This document shows, in pieces, positions 40,571-51,727 of a stretch of DNA of 64,000 bases. The stretch's first letter is position 1. Each line of letters opens with the position of its first letter. This DNA comes from Desulfatibacillum alkenivorans DSM 16219 (GTDB lineage: Bacteria; Desulfobacterota; Desulfobacteria; Desulfobacterales; Desulfatibacillaceae), in the NCBI RefSeq assembly GCF_900142135.1, contig NZ_FQZU01000001.1, forward strand, positions 1 through 64,000, given 5' to 3'. The notes below the pieces were generated by a model. The model was not told the origin of the DNA, did no database searches, and saw only the letters and a program-made list of their open reading frames with translations. The position numbers and the translations under genes are program-made.

Positions 40571-43252
40571 ATGAATAACCCTGAAGCCATTACGAATCTG
40601 ACCAAAAGCCTGGAAGAACTCCAAACCCTGGACGAGCCCCGGGAGTTGGACAATCTCCATGCCAGGGCTGTCGCAATCGACGATTATTTTCGGGCCACCT
40701 TTGAAAACAGCTCCGTGGGCCCCCGCATGCGGGTGGACAAAAACCCCTACGCCCTCATTGCTCTGGGAGGGTACGGCCGCCGGGAGCAGTGCATCGGCTC
40801 CGACGTAGACATCCTGTTTTTATTTGAAAAGAAAATGCCGGACCAGGCCACGGAACTGGTCCAGGAAGCCATTTATCCCCTGTGGGATCTGGGTATGGAT
40901 GTGGGCCACGCCACCCGCACCCTGAAGGAATGCATCAGCCTGGCCTCCAAGGATTTCGATGTGTTGACCCCCTTGCTGGACGCCCGCTTCATTTGCGGCA
41001 TGTCCCCCCTGTACACCCGCTTGATGGAGATGGTCCACGACAAGGTCTTGAAAGGCAAGACCCGGACCGCCTTTTTGAAGTGGCTGGCCTCCACCAAGCA
41101 GGATCGCCACGACCGCTATGGAGACTCCAGCTATCTCCTGGAGCCCAACCTGAAGGAAGGGCGGGGAGGCTTGCGGGACTACCATGCCATGTTGTGGATC
41201 GGCAGGATCGCCCATGGCGTTCGGGACCCCCGGGACCTGGAGTATTTGGGCCTTTTATCCCACGGCGAGTACGCCACCCTGACCCAGGCCCTGGATTTTA
41301 TCTGGAAGGTGAGGAACCACCTGCACCACATCGCCAAGCGCAAATGCGACCAGCTTTTCTTTGAGTATCAGCCGCTGGTGGCCCAGGCTTTGGGATTCGG
41401 CGGAGACCAGGATCTTCAGGGCATCGAGCAGTTTTTGAAAACCCTGCACCGGGCCATGGAGCAGGTCAAGCAGCGCCACAAGATGTTCATGCTTTCGGCT
41501 TTGCCCAGGAGCAGGCCGGGCAGGCCTTTCAAGGCCGTGCGCCCCACCAGGACCCCCGGCATTATCGTGGAAAAAGGCGCCATGGTTTTTGAGGATCCCA
41601 GCGCCCTGGCCAAGGACCCTGCGCTGCTCATGGAAATTTTTGCGGAAAGCGCCCGGGAAAGCCTTCCTTTGAGTCTGGACGCCAACCGCCTTGTGCGGGA
41701 TTTCGCCCAGGTGGTGGACGACTCCTTCCGGAGCGATCCCCGGGTTGTGAAGGCCTTTGAAAAGGTCCTTTCCACGCCCGCGCCTGATTTCAATCCCATG
41801 GAGGAGATGTTCGCCACGCGCTTTATCACGGCCTTCATTCCCGAAATGGGCGCCATCATGGACCGGATTCAGTACACGCATTACCACGTGTTTCCGGTGG
41901 ACAAGCACTCCATCAAGGCTTTGCAGATCGTCAAGTCCTTCGCCTCGAGGGCGGAGGATCGCAGGAACCACGACCTGTACAACGCCCTGTATCAGGAAAT
42001 TCCCAACAAAAAGACCCTGCACTGGGCCGTTTTACTGCACGATGTGGGCAAAGGCAGCCCGGAAGGCGGCCATTCCGGCAGGGGCGCCAGAACCGCCCGG
42101 GAGATTTTAAGCCGCATGGGCTACGGCGAGGCCATGATCAAGGACGTGGAATTCCTGATCAGGGAGCATTTGCTCCTGGCCAAGACGGCCACCCGCCGCG
42201 ATTTGCACGATGAAAACACCTCCCTTGCCTGCGCCCGAAAGATCAAGGATCCCGACCGCTTGAAAATGCTCTATCTGCTCACGGTTGCGGACTCCCAGGC
42301 CACAGGCCCCAAGGCTTGGAACGACTGGACCTCCGTGCTTCTTCAAAGTTTGTTCATCAAGACCCACCAGATTCTCACGAAAGGGGAACTGGCCACGGAA
42401 GAAGCCACCCGGATGGTCAAGGACAAAAGAAAGCAAGTGCTGGCCGCCGCGCCGGAAAGCATGAAGCGGGAATGGTACAACCTGTTTACGCTCATGTCTC
42501 CTCGTTATTTGCAATACACCCAGCCCAAGGAAATCGTGGATCACATCCGGCTTTACGAAAGATTGCAGGATGCGGACGCAGTCATAGAAGCCGCCCCCTC
42601 CCGGGACGCCAACCTGCGCACCGTCACGGTGTGCGCCAAGGACCGCCCCGGCCTGTTTTCCAAGATCGCCGGCGTATTGACCCTTAACAATTTGAATATT
42701 TTTGACGCGCAGATCTTTACATGGCGCAACCATACGGCCATGGACATTTTTCAGGTTACGCCGCCTCTGGATTCCCTGTTTGAAAAACGCACCTGGCAAC
42801 GGGTGGAGAGGGATCTGGGCAAAGTGCTTTCCGGTGAAATGGATTTGAGCAAGGCCCTGGAGGACAAACCCGTAGCAAAAAGCGATGACAACAGCGCCAG
42901 CGCTTTGCGCCGGGAGAGGGTTTCCGTGGACAACGGCAGTTCCGGGTTTTTCACCATTGTAGAGGTGATCGCCTACGACCAGTTGGGGCTCTTGTACAAG
43001 ATTACGGATGCACTGTACCGCTGCGGTTTGGACATCTGGGTCGCAAAGATTGCAACCAAGGCGGATCAGGTGGTGGACGTTTTTTACGTGCGCGATTTTG
43101 ATGGACAAAAAGTTGATTCCCCGGAAAGCGTGGATGCCATCAAGCAAACCATATTGGAGACGCTGCACGGGGAGCGGGATAACAAGGGCGTTCAGCCTGC
43201 AGGCCTGGGCGAGACTGGGGACGAACCCAGTCCATCAAATCCAATCCATTAA
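40571..43252 (+). CDS. glnD: PII uridylyltransferase/uridylyl-removing enzyme GlnD
   Basis: The protein (about 893 residues) has the GlnD order: a nucleotidyltransferase domain with GGYGRREQCIGSDVDI, the PII-uridylyltransferase helical region, an HD domain with LLHDVGKGSPEGGHSGRGA, and two C-terminal ACT domains (VTVCAKDRPGLFSKIAGVL and VEVIAYDQLGLLYKITDAL). It uridylylates PII at low glutamine and reverses this at high glutamine. An open frame exists from 40484, but that ATG lies in the sigma-54 promoter and cannot be transcribed from it. The ATG at 40571 has AAAGGACGT in front. It is the first gene of the nitrogen cluster; amt follows 22 bases later. Confidence 0.95.
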   Translation: MNNPEAITNLTKSLEELQTLDEPRELDNLHARAVAIDDYFRATFENSSVGPRMRVDKNPYALIALGGYGRREQCIGSDVDILFLFEKKMPDQATELVQEAIYPLWDLGMDVGHATRTLKECISLASKDFDVLTPLLDARFICGMSPLYTRLMEMVHDKVLKGKTRTAFLKWLASTKQDRHDRYGDSSYLLEPNLKEGRGGLRDYHAMLWIGRIAHGVRDPRDLEYLGLLSHGEYATLTQALDFIWKVRNHLHHIAKRKCDQLFFEYQPLVAQALGFGGDQDLQGIEQFLKTLHRAMEQVKQRHKMFMLSALPRSRPGRPFKAVRPTRTPGIIVEKGAMVFEDPSALAKDPALLMEIFAESARESLPLSLDANRLVRDFAQVVDDSFRSDPRVVKAFEKVLSTPAPDFNPMEEMFATRFITAFIPEMGAIMDRIQYTHYHVFPVDKHSIKALQIVKSFASRAEDRRNHDLYNALYQEIPNKKTLHWAVLLHDVGKGSPEGGHSGRGARTAREILSRMGYGEAMIKDVEFLIREHLLLAKTATRRDLHDENTSLACARKIKDPDRLKMLYLLTVADSQATGPKAWNDWTSVLLQSLFIKTHQILTKGELATEEATRMVKDKRKQVLAAAPESMKREWYNLFTLMSPRYLQYTQPKEIVDHIRLYERLQDADAVIEAAPSRDANLRTVTVCAKDRPGLFSKIAGVLTLNNLNIFDAQIFTWRNHTAMDIFQVTPPLDSLFEKRTWQRVERDLGKVLSGEMDLSKALEDKPVAKSDDNSASALRRERVSVDNGSSGFFTIVEVIAYDQLGLLYKITDALYRCGLDIWVAKIATKADQVVDVFYVRDFDGQKVDSPESVDAIKQTILETLHGERDNKGVQPAGLGETGDEPSPSNPIH

Positions 43253-43274
43253 AAAAAAAGAAGGAGAGACTTAA

Positions 43275-44492
43275 ATGAATTCCGGCGACATTGCATGGAT
43301 GTTATGCGCATCAGCCATGGTCCTTTTCATGACACCAGGACTGGCGATCTTTTACGGCGGCTTGGTCAGGTCCAAGAACGTGCTTGGAACCATCATGCAC
43401 AGCTTCATCATAATGGGCGTGGTTTCCATCATGTGGGTCCTTTACGGCTATACCATGGCCTTTGGCCCGGACCTTGGGGGCGGACTTTTAGGCGGCGCAA
43501 AATACCTGGGGCTCAGCGGCGTGGGCGCGGATATTGGCCCCTACTCCGACACCATTCCGCACATTTTGTTTTGCGCTTTTCAATTGATGTTTGCAGTCAT
43601 CACCCCGGCGCTCATCACCGGAGCTTTCGCCGAACGCATGAAGTTTTCCGCCTTTTTGGCTTTTACGATCCTGTGGACCACCTTGGTCTACTTCCCGGTT
43701 TGCCACTGGGTGTGGGGCGATGGCGGATGGCTGGGCGCCATGGGCGCTTTGGATTTTGCAGGCGGCACGGTCATTCACATTAATTCGGGCGCCGCAGCTC
43801 TGGTTTGCGCCCTGTTCCTGGGCAAACGCAAAGGATACGGCACCGATCAGATGCATCCCCACAACCTGCCCCTGACCATTTTCGGGGCCGGCGTGCTGTG
43901 GTTCGGCTGGTTCGGCTTCAATGCAGGCAGCGCTCTGGCCGCTGACGGAACCGCTTCCATGGCCCTGTTCGTGACCCAGGTTGCAGCCGGAACCGGCGCT
44001 GTGCTGTGGATCATCGCGGAATGGATTTACCAGGGCAAGCCCACGACGCTGGGCGCCGCTTCCGGCGCTGTGGCCGGTCTGGTCGCCATCACCCCGGCAG
44101 CCGGATTTGTCGGCCCGGTCGCCTCTATCATAATTGGAGGCGTTGCGGGAGTTTTGTGCTACGGCGCTGTTGTTGTGAAGGGCAAATTGGGTTATGACGA
44201 CGCCCTGGACGTTGTGGGCATCCATGGCGTGGGCGGCCTGTGGGGCGCTTTGGCCACCGGCCTTTTTGCAGCCGAAGTATACGGCGGCGTGAACGGCCTT
44301 TTTTACGGAAATGCGAACCAATTCGTTATCCAGGGCATCGGCGCGGTGGCGGCCATAGCCTACTCCCTCATTTTGACCGCAATCATCCTTAAGATTGTGG
44401 ACGCCGTCTTCGGACTTCGGGTTGATGATGAAGAAGAACACCAGGGCCTGGACGTCTCCCAGCACAGTGAGGTAGGATACCGTATCGTTTAA
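43275..44492 (+). CDS. amt: Ammonium transporter Amt
   Basis: The 405-residue protein is an Amt/Mep/Rh channel. It has about eleven membrane helices and family motifs FYGGLVRSKNVLGT, FAFQLMFAVITPALITGAFA-like, VHINSGAAALVCALFLGKR-like (VIHINSG), FGWFGFNAGSALA and DVVGIHGVGGLWGALATG (the second pore histidine region). It carries ammonium across the inner membrane and is gated by the PII protein encoded next. AAGGAGAGAC precedes the ATG. There is no signal peptide beyond the first helix, as in many Amt proteins that start directly in the membrane. Confidence 0.96.
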   Translation: MNSGDIAWMLCASAMVLFMTPGLAIFYGGLVRSKNVLGTIMHSFIIMGVVSIMWVLYGYTMAFGPDLGGGLLGGAKYLGLSGVGADIGPYSDTIPHILFCAFQLMFAVITPALITGAFAERMKFSAFLAFTILWTTLVYFPVCHWVWGDGGWLGAMGALDFAGGTVIHINSGAAALVCALFLGKRKGYGTDQMHPHNLPLTIFGAGVLWFGWFGFNAGSALAADGTASMALFVTQVAAGTGAVLWIIAEWIYQGKPTTLGAASGAVAGLVAITPAAGFVGPVASIIIGGVAGVLCYGAVVVKGKLGYDDALDVVGIHGVGGLWGALATGLFAAEVYGGVNGLFYGNANQFVIQGIGAVAAIAYSLILTAIILKIVDAVFGLRVDDEEEHQGLDVSQHSEVGYRIV

Positions 44493-44528
44493 ACAAGTTG
44501 GACGGATATATACAACAGACCGAATTAA

Positions 44529-44882
<354 letters not shown>

Positions 44883-44996
44883 AGCCCATGCCGCAAAAAA
44901 CAGTGCGGCAGGCCGGAACAAACAGTTTACATCAGCACATGCATACGATACATAGGCGCGCGGCTTAAGCCGTATAAACAAACAAGGAGGAACACC
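44883..44996 (+). other. Spacer between glnB and glnA with two inverted repeats
   Basis: TGCCGCA/TGCGGCA form a hairpin at 44889-44910, directly after the glnB stop, without a T-run. A second palindrome, CGGCTTAAGCCG, is at 44961-44972, 24 bases before glnA. They could reduce read-through or mark an mRNA processing site that sets glnA expression apart from the upstream genes. No separate sigma-54 promoter for glnA was seen. Confidence 0.45.
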
Positions 44997-46409
44997 ATGA
45001 CACCCAAAGAAGTATTAGAGTTTGCAAAAGAACAAGGCGCAAAGGAAGTTGATATCCGTTTTATGGACTATCCCGGCCTTTGGCAGCATTTCAGCGTACC
45101 CCTTTGCGAGCTCTCCGAAGATAGCTTTGAAGAAGGCTTTGGCTTTGACGGCTCCAGCATCCGCGGCTGGCAGCCCATCAACGCCAGCGATATGCTGGTC
45201 GTGCCCGACGCCTCCACCGCTTTGATGGATCCCTTCTTCGCCAGCCCCACTCTGGTTCTCATCGGCGACATCAAGGACCCCATCACCGGCGAACCCTACT
45301 CCAGGGATCCCCGCAACGTGGCCAAGAAAGCCGAAGCATACCTGAAGAGCACCGGCATAGGCGACACCGCTTTCATCGGCCCCGAAGCTGAATTCTTCAT
45401 CTTCGACAACGTGCAGTTTGAATCCGCCTCCAACGTGAGCTACTACGAAGTGGACTCCGTGGAAGGCATCTGGAACACCGCCCGTCCCGAAGAGCCCAAC
45501 CTGGGCTACAAGCCCCGCCACAAACAAGGCTACTTTCCCGTACCGCCCATGGATAAGTTCCAGGACCTTCGCTCCGAGATGATGTTGACCCTGGAGCAGC
45601 TGGGCATCGCCGTGGAATGCCAGCATCACGAAGTGGCCACCGCAGGCCAGGCTGAAATCGACATGCGCTTCGCTCCCTTGCTGAAAATGGCCGACCAGCT
45701 CATGTGGTTCAAATACGTCCTGAAAAACGTGGCTTACAAGGCAGGCCACACCGTGACCTTCATGCCCAAGCCCCTTTACGGCGACAACGGCACCGGCATG
45801 CACACCCACGTCAGCATCTGGAAAGACGGCCAGCCCCTGTTCGCAGGCGACAAGTACGCCGGCGTTTCCGATACCGCCCTGTACGCCATCGGCGGCATCC
45901 TGAAGCATTGCAAGGCTCTGTGCGCTTTCACCAACCCCACCACCAACTCCTACAAGAGACTGGTGCCCGGGTACGAAGCCCCCGTGAACCTGGCTTACTC
46001 CAGCCGGAACCGCTCCGCGTCCGTGCGCATCCCCATGTACTCCTCTTCGCCCAAGGCCAAGAGAATCGAGTTCCGTACGCCCGACCCGTCCTGCAACGGC
46101 TACCTGGCCTTCTCCGCCATCCTCATGGCAGTGCTGGACGGCATCCAGAACAAGATCGACCCGGGCCAGCCCCTGGACAAAGACATTTACTCCCTGCCCC
46201 CCGAAGAGCTGGCAAACATTCCGTCCGCTCCGGGCTCCCTGCAGGAAGCTCTGGCAGCCCTCAAGGAAGACCATGACTTCCTGCTGAAAGGCGACGTGTT
46301 CACCCAGGACGCCATTGAAATGTGGATCAACTACAAGACCGAAAACGAAGTCGACGCCGTCAACCTGCGTCCCCATCCGCATGAATTCATGCTGTACTAC
46401 GACATTTAA
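44997..46409 (+). CDS. glnA: Type I glutamine synthetase
   Basis: The 470-residue protein is GSI. It has the start [69 protein letters not shown] (ATP/metal site) and [14 protein letters not shown]. The adenylylation tyrosine is Y398 in [12 protein letters not shown], so activity is probably controlled by adenylylation (GSI-β). It ends with [14 protein letters not shown]. It makes glutamine from glutamate and ammonia, the output of the cluster. AAGGAGGAACACC precedes the ATG. A terminator follows. The last 50 bases and the terminator are duplicated at 51476-51607. Confidence 0.97.
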   Translation: MTPKEVLEFAKEQGAKEVDIRFMDYPGLWQHFSVPLCELSEDSFEEGFGFDGSSIRGWQPINASDMLVVPDASTALMDPFFASPTLVLIGDIKDPITGEPYSRDPRNVAKKAEAYLKSTGIGDTAFIGPEAEFFIFDNVQFESASNVSYYEVDSVEGIWNTARPEEPNLGYKPRHKQGYFPVPPMDKFQDLRSEMMLTLEQLGIAVECQHHEVATAGQAEIDMRFAPLLKMADQLMWFKYVLKNVAYKAGHTVTFMPKPLYGDNGTGMHTHVSIWKDGQPLFAGDKYAGVSDTALYAIGGILKHCKALCAFTNPTTNSYKRLVPGYEAPVNLAYSSRNRSASVRIPMYSSSPKAKRIEFRTPDPSCNGYLAFSAILMAVLDGIQNKIDPGQPLDKDIYSLPPEELANIPSAPGSLQEALAALKEDHDFLLKGDVFTQDAIEMWINYKTENEVDAVNLRPHPHEFMLYYDI

Positions 46410-46491
46410 TCCGGCTTCGGCATCCAGGGATTTTTCGGATGTCCTTGCGGCAGTAAAAACGGGGGAGGCGCCTGAAAAGGGGCCTCCCCCG
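46359..46491. repeat. glnA 3' end repeat, left copy
   Basis: The last 17 codons of glnA, its stop and its terminator are repeated at 51476-51607, about 93 percent identical by eye (eight substitutions and one missing base). The two copies bracket the two sensory genes. Confidence 0.9.
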
Positions 46492-46498
46492 TCCTTTA
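46460..46498 (+). terminator. Rho-independent terminator of glnA
   Basis: GGGGGAGGC pairs with GCCTCCCCC (GGGGCCTCCCCC strand) around CTGAAAAGG, followed by GTCCTTTATC. The T-run is short, but the same structure is duplicated at 51578 with a longer T-run. Confidence 0.8.
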
Positions 46499-46747
46499 TC
46501 ATCCAACGGCGTGGGCGCGGCCGACGGTATAGGGCGCGCGCATTGCGGCGGTTTAACTAGAAAACGTTTTGTTAAGTTATTCTAAATGCAGGATAACAGA
46601 ATACCTCACCATTCAATTTTTATGGACATGGATTTTGACAAGAATAGTGAATGGAGTTAATATTTAGCAGGGAAAACGCGTTTTATGAGCTAGATGGCAT
46701 AAGGGTTCGTGTGTCGAAAAACCAGCGGTGATCTGATAAGGGGGCGT
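46499..46747. other. AT-rich spacer upstream of the CheB/CheR-PAS gene
   Basis: About 250 bases without a gene. The stretch is AT-rich from 46560 on. No clear promoter or ribosome-binding site apart from GGGGG near 46740. Confidence 0.4.
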
Positions 46748-49700
46748 ATGGGAAATAGCACTCAAAGCAACGGAAAGACTTCCCCTACCCATTATGTAGG
46801 CATTGGGGCTTCGGCGGGCGGACTGGAGGCCATAGATTCCTTTTTTGCCAACATGCGGCCCCAGAACAATCTTGCTTTTATAGTGATCCAGCACCTTTCG
46901 CCGGATCATAAAAGCCTGATGGTGGAATTACTCTCCAAAAAGACCGAAATGCCTGTGCACCGGGCTGAGGAGGGAATGCGGGTGCAGGCCAACCACGTCT
47001 ACCTGATCCCTCCCAAAAAAAATCTGACCATATTCCATGGGGAACTGATGTTGACGGACCAGGATTCCTGCCGCGGCATCAACCTGCCGATCGACGTGTT
47101 TTTTCGCTCCTTGGCTGATGATGCGGCTGACAAGGCCGTGGCTGTGGTCCTTTCCGGCACGGGCAGCGACGGCACCCGGGGAGTGCGGGCTGTGAAGGAG
47201 GCCGGGGGGATGGTGATGGTCCAGTCCCCGGAGAGCGCCAAGTTTGACGGCATGCCCAGGGCGGCTATTTCCACGGGGGTGGCGGATTTTGTGCTGCCGC
47301 CGGAGGAAATGCCGGAGCAGCTGCTGGCTTTCGCCAGCCACTCATCAATCAACCGCACCGCCGCCTCCAATATCTTGCTGGGGGATGAGGATGGCCTGAC
47401 CAGGATATTTGCGGAATTGCGCGAGAAAACCAAGGTTGATTTCACCTACTACAAGCCCAGCACCATCACCCGCCGGCTGGAGCGCCGCATGACGGTAAAC
47501 CAGATTGACGAAATCAGTGATTATGTGCGGTATATCCGGACCTATCCCGGGGAGCTTATGACCCTTTACCGGGAGTTGCTTATTGGGGTCACCAGTTTTT
47601 TTCGGGATCCTGAAGCGATGGAGTTTTTGCGCAGCGAATGTTTGCCCGAGTTGCTCATGCGGGTCAAGGATCGTGAAGTCCGCTTTTGGGTGGCGGGATG
47701 CTCCACCGGGGAAGAAGCCTATACCTTCGCCATTTTAGCGAAAGAAGCCATGGAGCGTCAGCGCATAAGCCGCGACATCAAAATTTTTGCCACGGATATA
47801 GACCGGGACGCCATCTTGCAGGCCAGCACCGGGGCCTATCCGGAAAGCATCGCCGCTGACTTGGATCCGGGGGTGCTGGCCAAGTATTTCTACAATAAGG
47901 AAGGGGTGTATCAGATTGCCCGGCATATCCGGGAGATGGTGGTGTTTGCCCAGCACAACTTGGTCAAGGATCCTCCGTTCACCAATATCGACCTGATAAG
48001 CTGCCGTAATCTTCTCATTTACTTTCAGCCTGTTCTGCAGCAAAAGGCCCTGGAAATGTTCAATTTTTCGCTGAATCCCCAAGGGGTGCTCTTTTTGGGA
48101 ACCAGTGAAAGCATAGGGGATATGGCCGCCTGTTTTGAAACCGTGCATCAGAAGTACAAGATCTATCGGTCGCAGGGGAAGGCCATCCCTGGCGGGCAGG
48201 GTAAGGGCGTGGGGGATATGGAGGAGAAAACCCGCCGGATCCAGCCTTTTTTCGTCCGGGAAAAAGGGCGGCAGCTGGCGCAGCCTGACGACAGCCGTCT
48301 TCTGTCGCGTCTGATGGATGTCGCTTCCAACGGCTATATGCCCCTCTCTGTAATAGTGAACGAACAATTGGAAATCATTCATATCGTAGGAGATCCTTCT
48401 CCTTATTTCAAAGTTCCCACCGGCCGGACTGCGTTTGACATCACCAAAATGGCCTCCAAGGATTTGGCCATTCCATTGGCCACAGGCATTCAAAAGGTCT
48501 TTCGCACCCGGGATAAAGTCACTTATAACAATGTGCTGCTGCATTTTGGACAGGAAGTCCAGACCCTGCGCCTGAATATCCTTCCCCTGCCGGAGCAAAA
48601 AGGCGCTGATTCGCTGGCGGCCGTCTTTATTGAGGAGGTGGACAAAAAGTCTGTTCCGGAGACCCCCGGGGAAGGGGAGTATGACCTGGGAAAGGAAACG
48701 GAGCAACGCATCCGGGACTTGGAGCAGGAACTCCAGTTTGCAAGGGAAAACCTGCAGGCCACCATTGAGGAGTTGGAAACCTCCAATGAGGAGTTGCAAG
48801 CCACCAACGAGGAACTGCTTGCCAGCAATGAGGAGCTGCAAAGCACCAACGAGGAGTTGCAGTCCACCAATGAGGAGCTTTACACGGTCAATGCCGAATA
48901 TCAAAAAAAGATCATGGAGCTGACCGAGTTGCACAACGATGTGGACAACTTGCTCACGTCTTCGGGCATCGGCACCCTGTTGCTGGACGAAGATCTGGAA
49001 ATTCGGCGGTTTTCGCCGGAAATCAACCGGTTATTCAATATTATGGAATCGGATGTGGGACGTCCCTTGACCCACCTTTCCCACCGGCTTAAAGACTTTG
49101 ACCCCTTGAAGATCGTCCGCAAGGTGCAGGTGGATAATAAGCCCCGCCAGTTGGAGGTCAAGTCCGAAGAAGGAAAAGCCTACCTGGCCCGGGTCATCCC
49201 TTACACTATCGGGGTGGGCGCTTTTTCCGGCCTTGTCATGACCTTTGTGGACATCTCCACGTTGACTTCCATGCGGAGACGGCTGAATCAGGCTGAGAAG
49301 ACCTCCCAGGAAATTCAGCAATTTATGCCGGCGGGGCTTTATGTCTACTCCCTGAATGACGCCGGACAACTGATTTTGGAGGAAAGCAATCCCGAAGCGG
49401 AAAAGCTCACGGGCGTGTCCGCGGATCAATGGAAAGGCGAACCTTTTGAGGCCATCTGGCCCCGGGCGGGCGCAATGGATCTTAGCAAGTCGTTTTTGGA
49501 GGTGATAAAAACAGGACAATCCTATGCCATGGACGATTTGGTTTATGCCGACGACCGCATCAAGGGGGCCTATTCCATCCAGGCGTTCCGCTTGCCTGAA
49601 AACCGGTTGGCGGTCATGTTTCAGGATGTGACCGAGCAAAAGAAAATGGAAGCTGATCTGGTAGCCAGTGAGTCCAAATACCGCAAGCTTTTTGAAACCA

Positions 49701-50077
49701 TGGCCCAGGGAGTGGTGTATCAGGATAAGGACGGCAACATCATTTCCGCCAACCCTTCCGCCGAACGCATCCTGGGGCTGACTCTGGATCAGATGATTGG
49801 CAGGACATCCATGGACCCCAGGTGGCAGGCCGTCAAGGAGAACGGAGAGCCTCTTCCCGGCCAGGAGCATCCTGCCATGGCGGCCCTGGCCACCGGAAAG
49901 CCGGTCACGGGTTATATCATGGGCGTGAACAACTCCCAGCACAACCAAACCCGCTGGATCATGGTCAACTCCACTCCCGAATTCCTGGACGGCGAAACCA
50001 AGCCCTGCCAGGTTTTTTCCACCTTTGACGACGTCACGGACAAGATTAATTTGCAAAGAGGACAGTATGACCGGTAA
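46748..50077 (+). CDS. CheB-CheR-PAS fusion protein
   Basis: This protein (1109 residues from the ATG at 46748) has a CheB-type methylesterase domain ([27 protein letters not shown]), a CheR methyltransferase domain ([18 protein letters not shown] site; [14 protein letters not shown]), and then an Asn/Glu-rich coiled coil built on repeats of [12 protein letters not shown] and STNEELQ. Three PAS-like domains follow (about 740, 860 and 980 onward). There is no histidine kinase at the C-terminus, unlike many CheB/CheR/PAS kinases. The partner gene overlaps the end and is also kinase-free, so output must come from elsewhere. The upstream ATG at 46709 is a possible but less likely start. Confidence 0.88.
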   Translation: MGNSTQSNGKTSPTHYVGIGASAGGLEAIDSFFANMRPQNNLAFIVIQHLSPDHKSLMVELLSKKTEMPVHRAEEGMRVQANHVYLIPPKKNLTIFHGELMLTDQDSCRGINLPIDVFFRSLADDAADKAVAVVLSGTGSDGTRGVRAVKEAGGMVMVQSPESAKFDGMPRAAISTGVADFVLPPEEMPEQLLAFASHSSINRTAASNILLGDEDGLTRIFAELREKTKVDFTYYKPSTITRRLERRMTVNQIDEISDYVRYIRTYPGELMTLYRELLIGVTSFFRDPEAMEFLRSECLPELLMRVKDREVRFWVAGCSTGEEAYTFAILAKEAMERQRISRDIKIFATDIDRDAILQASTGAYPESIAADLDPGVLAKYFYNKEGVYQIARHIREMVVFAQHNLVKDPPFTNIDLISCRNLLIYFQPVLQQKALEMFNFSLNPQGVLFLGTSESIGDMAACFETVHQKYKIYRSQGKAIPGGQGKGVGDMEEKTRRIQPFFVREKGRQLAQPDDSRLLSRLMDVASNGYMPLSVIVNEQLEIIHIVGDPSPYFKVPTGRTAFDITKMASKDLAIPLATGIQKVFRTRDKVTYNNVLLHFGQEVQTLRLNILPLPEQKGADSLAAVFIEEVDKKSVPETPGEGEYDLGKETEQRIRDLEQELQFARENLQATIEELETSNEELQATNEELLASNEELQSTNEELQSTNEELYTVNAEYQKKIMELTELHNDVDNLLTSSGIGTLLLDEDLEIRRFSPEINRLFNIMESDVGRPLTHLSHRLKDFDPLKIVRKVQVDNKPRQLEVKSEEGKAYLARVIPYTIGVGAFSGLVMTFVDISTLTSMRRRLNQAEKTSQEIQQFMPAGLYVYSLNDAGQLILEESNPEAEKLTGVSADQWKGEPFEAIWPRAGAMDLSKSFLEVIKTGQSYAMDDLVYADDRIKGAYSIQAFRLPENRLAVMFQDVTEQKKMEADLVASESKYRKLFETMAQGVVYQDKDGNIISANPSAERILGLTLDQMIGRTSMDPRWQAVKENGEPLPGQEHPAMAALATGKPVTGYIMGVNNSQHNQTRWIMVNSTPEFLDGETKPCQVFSTFDDVTDKINLQRGQYDR

Positions 50078-51416
50078 AACCTTTCCCAGTGCCGACGCAT
50101 TGCGTGCCAGGGCCGAGAATATAGCCAAGTCCAAACCCCGGCAGCCGGAGTCCATGAATCCGGAACAGATGCGTGACTTGTTGGAAGAGTTCCAGATTCA
50201 CGAGATTGAACTGGAGTTGCAAAACGAGGAACTGCGGCGCTCTCATATTAAGGAAGAAGAGACAAGGCAGCATTATTTCAATCTTTTTCATCATGCCCCT
50301 GTGGGATACGCCGTGCTGGATTCCGCCGGGATCATCAAACAGGCCAATGCCGCCTTGGGAAAAATGATTGGCAAGGAGTCCGCCGAATTGCACCATAAGG
50401 CTTTTGCCGATTTCTTGCGCCCGGAAGACAGCCATGTATTTCGCTCCCGCTTTAAGTCCTTGCTGAATTATCCCGATGGCAAGTCTCTTGAAGTCCAGAT
50501 TGCCTCCAAAGGGCTTTCCACCATCCACGCCTCCATCCATGCGGTTCCCCACCCGCGGAAAGCCTCTAAGGAAGGGAGCGCGGCCGAGGAGCTGCTGCTT
50601 AGTATCACGGACATCACGGTTCAAAAGAAAGCAGAGGCGCAGCTGCAGGAGGCCTTGGACTCCAGCCGGCAGCATGTCCGGGAAATCTCCGGTCTTTTAA
50701 AGGGCGCCCGGGCCGTATTGGAACAAAAGGACTTCGCCCAAACAGCCCGCCTTATTTTTGACGTATGCCGGGAATTGACCGGCGCAGCCTCCGGGTATGT
50801 GGCGCTTCTTTCAGATGACGGGGAGGAAAATGAGTTGCTATTTCTCGAGGCCGGGGGACTGCCGTGCTCGGTGGATCCCAATCTGCCCATGCCGGTCAGA
50901 GGGCTTCGGGCCGAAGCCTACAATCTAAACACGGTAGTGTACGACAACGATTTCATGGAAAGTCAATGGGTGAAATACATGCCGCCCGGACACGTGGTCC
51001 TGAATAACGTGCTTTTCGCCCCCCTGGTGATCAACGGCGTCACGGTCGGCATCATCGGCCTGGCCAACAAAGACGGCGATTTTAACGAAAACGACATCAA
51101 AATGGCCGCCGGTCTTGGAGAACTGGCCGCCATAGCCTTGCAAAACAGCCGCAACCTGGAAAAACGGCAGGAGGCGGAAAAAGCCCGGGAGCGCACGATT
51201 CAGGAACTGGAAACGGCCTTGTCGGAAGTCAAAAAATTGAGCGGCCTCCTTCCCATCTGCGCCCACTGCAAGAAAATCCGGGATGACCAAGGATACTGGA
51301 AGCAACTAGAGGCTTATATTACAAGCCATTCCGAAGTATGGTTCAGTCACAGCGTTTGTCCAACATGCGCCAAAATTCACTATCCTGATATTGATATTTA
51401 CGAAGAAGAACCCTGA
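50067..51416 (+). CDS. PAS-GAF sensory protein with C-terminal zinc-ribbon-like motif
   Basis: The protein (449 residues) has an N-terminal helical stretch, a PAS domain (about 75-185, HHAPVGYAVLDSAGIIKQAN), a helical linker (about 185-220), a GAF domain (about 225-370, GLANKDGDFNENDIKMA) and a coiled coil. It ends with LPICAHCKKIRDDQGYWKQL and HSVCPTCAKIHYP, a four-cysteine motif often found at the end of bacterial PAS proteins without a kinase. The start ATG at 50067 has GAGGACAGT and overlaps the upstream gene by 11 bases. It may work with the CheB/CheR fusion. No catalytic domain is visible. Confidence 0.85.
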   Translation: MTGKTFPSADALRARAENIAKSKPRQPESMNPEQMRDLLEEFQIHEIELELQNEELRRSHIKEEETRQHYFNLFHHAPVGYAVLDSAGIIKQANAALGKMIGKESAELHHKAFADFLRPEDSHVFRSRFKSLLNYPDGKSLEVQIASKGLSTIHASIHAVPHPRKASKEGSAAEELLLSITDITVQKKAEAQLQEALDSSRQHVREISGLLKGARAVLEQKDFAQTARLIFDVCRELTGAASGYVALLSDDGEENELLFLEAGGLPCSVDPNLPMPVRGLRAEAYNLNTVVYDNDFMESQWVKYMPPGHVVLNNVLFAPLVINGVTVGIIGLANKDGDFNENDIKMAAGLGELAAIALQNSRNLEKRQEAEKARERTIQELETALSEVKKLSGLLPICAHCKKIRDDQGYWKQLEAYITSHSEVWFSHSVCPTCAKIHYPDIDIYEEEP

Positions 51417-51475
51417 TATTCTGAATTTGTGAAGGATAGCGGTTGTTGGCGATTGACTGCCAAATCGCAAAAGAA

Positions 51476-51607
51476 GTCAGCCTGCGTCCCCATCCGCGCG
51501 AATTCATGGTGTACTACGACATTTAATCCGGCTTCGGCGTCCAGGGATTTTTCCGATGTCCTTGCGGCAATAAAGACGGGGGGGCGCCTGAAAAGGGGCC
51601 TCCCCCG
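51476..51607. pseudogene. Duplicated glnA 3' end (remnant)
   Basis: The stretch encodes VSLRPHPREFMVYYDI and a stop in the same frame as glnA's [16 protein letters not shown], followed by the duplicated glnA trailer and terminator. The three residue changes are all replacements; no silent change is seen. Upstream, KEV is followed directly by SLRP, so two or three residues of the glnA pattern are missing and no other part of glnA precedes it. It is a fragment, not a gene. The 51429-51686 open frame across it is in another frame and not real. Confidence 0.85.
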
Positions 51608-51616
51608 GTTTTTTTT
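51578..51616 (+). terminator. Terminator in the duplicated glnA trailer
   Basis: GGGGGGGCGCC to GGGGCCTCCCCC forms the same hairpin as after glnA, followed by GG and eight T residues. It now terminates the PAS-GAF transcript. Confidence 0.85.
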
Positions 51617-51727
51617 AGAGGAGTCTTTTAATGATAGATTTTTGCCAAAATTTCCGGGATTTTCATTAGCAAGACAGATTCCCTAACGAATCGTATAGCC
51701 GTCTGTATGACAAAGAAATTGTTCGCG

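Noticed and set aside
51429-51686. 85-codon open frame after the PAS-GAF gene
   Set aside because: It lies in a different frame across the duplicated glnA tail; the same spurious frame occurs at 46315.
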